A program made the position numbers and the translations under genes. This document shows positions 5,329 through 5,992 of a DNA stretch of 5,992 nt, piece after piece. This stretch comes from Coriobacteriaceae bacterium (GTDB taxonomy: Bacteria; Actinomycetota; Coriobacteriia; Coriobacteriales; UMGS124). Every line of letters begins with the position of its first letter. Position 1 is the first letter of the stretch. The notes under the pieces are model-generated. The model made no database searches. It saw nothing but the letters and a program-made list of their open reading frames with translations, and was not told where the DNA came from. The DNA lies in NCBI GenBank assembly GCA_019421015.1, contig JAHZGC010000050.1:1-5992 (forward strand), in the 5' to 3' direction.

Positions 5329-5992
5329 GAAGGCGAGGACCCCGGTTTTGACCGTGAGTGCGACTTTCTGATTGTGGGCTTCGGCCTGGCCGGCGCTGCG
5401 GCCGCCGTCGAGGCCAACGACATCGACCCCGACGCCAAGATCCTTGTGATCGAGAAGATGGACGAGGCCCAGGCCGGTGGCAACTCCATCGCCTCCGGTC
5501 AGACGGTCATCGTTCCGTCGCCTGATGACCTCGACACGTTCAAGACCTACGTGGCCGCCTGCTTCGAGCCCAACCCCATCCCCGAGGAGTACCTCGACTG
5601 GATGTGCAACGAGTTCGCCAGCCAGGTCGACTGGATCCAGGGTACCGTGAGCCCCGTGGGCTACGAGATCGGCTACGTCTCGGGCGGTCCCGTCACCTGG
5701 GGTAAGCTCGTGACCGAGTTCCCCGACCTGCCCGGTTCCAGCTTCATCGGCTGCTCGGGCCACGTGCGCGCCGTGGGTGCCCCCGGCCTTGAGCTCGGCG
5801 GCGTGTGGCGCGGCTTCTCCCTGGCTGCTAACGCCCGCGACAACGTCGAGGTTGACTACGAGTGCGCCATGACCCAGATTATCGTGGACGCCGACGGCAA
5901 GGTCGTGGGCATCGTGGCCGACAACAAGGGTACCGAGGAGCGCATCGGCGCCGGCAAGGGCGTCGTGCTTGCCTGCGGCGGCTACGAGAACA
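5233..5992 (+). CDS. Tat-exported FAD-dependent oxidoreductase, fumarate/urocanate reductase-like (3'-truncated by window edge)
   Basis: The first 253 residues are visible; relatives usually have about 450-600, so roughly half is missing. A Tat signal peptide (residues 1-32) leads straight into an FAD_binding_2-type Rossmann fold. DFLIVGFGLAGAAAA carries the GxGxxG dinucleotide motif (49-54), and Glu74 in LVIEK is at the position that normally holds the FAD ribose. GGNSIASGQ (82-90) matches the GGN-S-SGQ segment typical of these flavoproteins. VVLACGGYEN (244-253) is the usual second FAD contact, cut by the window edge. No heme motif (CxxCH) or FMN-binding domain precedes the FAD domain, so electrons probably come from a separate cytochrome or quinol partner. 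The likely role is reduction of an organic acceptor outside the membrane in anaerobic respiration. The catalytic region is not visible, so the substrate cannot be named and a dehydrogenase role (ketosteroid-dehydrogenase-like) is not excluded. The start is fixed by AAGGAGG; the gene is divergent from the membrane regulator. Confidence 0.93.
   Translation, partial: MEAVCSRRGMLKGAAMGAAAAGFAAIAPVALAEGEDPGFDRECDFLIVGFGLAGAAAAVEANDIDPDAKILVIEKMDEAQAGGNSIASGQTVIVPSPDDLDTFKTYVAACFEPNPIPEEYLDWMCNEFASQVDWIQGTVSPVGYEIGYVSGGPVTWGKLVTEFPDLPGSSFIGCSGHVRAVGAPGLELGGVWRGFSLAANARDNVEVDYECAMTQIIVDADGKVVGIVADNKGTEERIGAGKGVVLACGGYEN

Noticed and set aside
5036..5371. A 111-codon plus-strand frame overlapping the flavoenzyme start
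   Set aside because: It crosses the 5002-5045 dyad and the flavoenzyme ribosome site, is out of phase with the real gene, and shows no protein features.
5227..5763. A 178-codon minus-strand frame opposite the flavoenzyme
   Set aside because: It is antisense to a gene with an intact Tat signal and FAD motifs, and its product is low-complexity.

Overview
The window is GC-rich chromosomal DNA carrying three protein genes, two of them cut by the window edges. Three things together suggest an anaerobic gut actinobacterium of the class Coriobacteriia (Eggerthella/Slackia/Olsenella/Collinsella relatives): high GC with strong G/C third-position bias, a LuxR-type regulator whose N-terminus is a 12-helix membrane domain, and a Tat-exported FAD reductase next to it. 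This assignment is inference from gene content; no marker RNA is present.

Layout. Positions 2-2767 (+) hold the C-terminal three quarters of a single-chain phosphoribosylformylglycinamidine synthase (purL), the fourth step of de novo purine synthesis. A strong intrinsic terminator follows at 2833-2886. The 493-bp convergent gap (2768-3260) has no convincing gene. It holds a plus-strand G-quadruplex-type motif, four CGGTTGGG direct repeats, an AT-rich island with a weak hairpin plus T-run, and a tract that is very G-rich on the minus strand just after the next gene. Positions 3261-4850 (-) encode the membrane-embedded LuxR-family regulator. The 382-bp divergent gap (4851-5232) contains several repeats and dyads, the clearest being a 44-bp dyad centred near 5023. 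Positions 5233-5992 (+) encode the N-terminal part of a Tat-exported FAD-binding oxidoreductase of the fumarate reductase/urocanate reductase type; its C-terminus lies beyond the window.

How it fits together. purL is a housekeeping gene with its own terminator and is probably unrelated in function to the rest. The regulator and the flavoenzyme face away from each other across a repeat-rich gap. This fits a sense-and-respire module: a membrane regulator detects a compound (unknown) and controls an exported reductase that uses it, or a related compound, as electron acceptor. The substrate cannot be read from this sequence.
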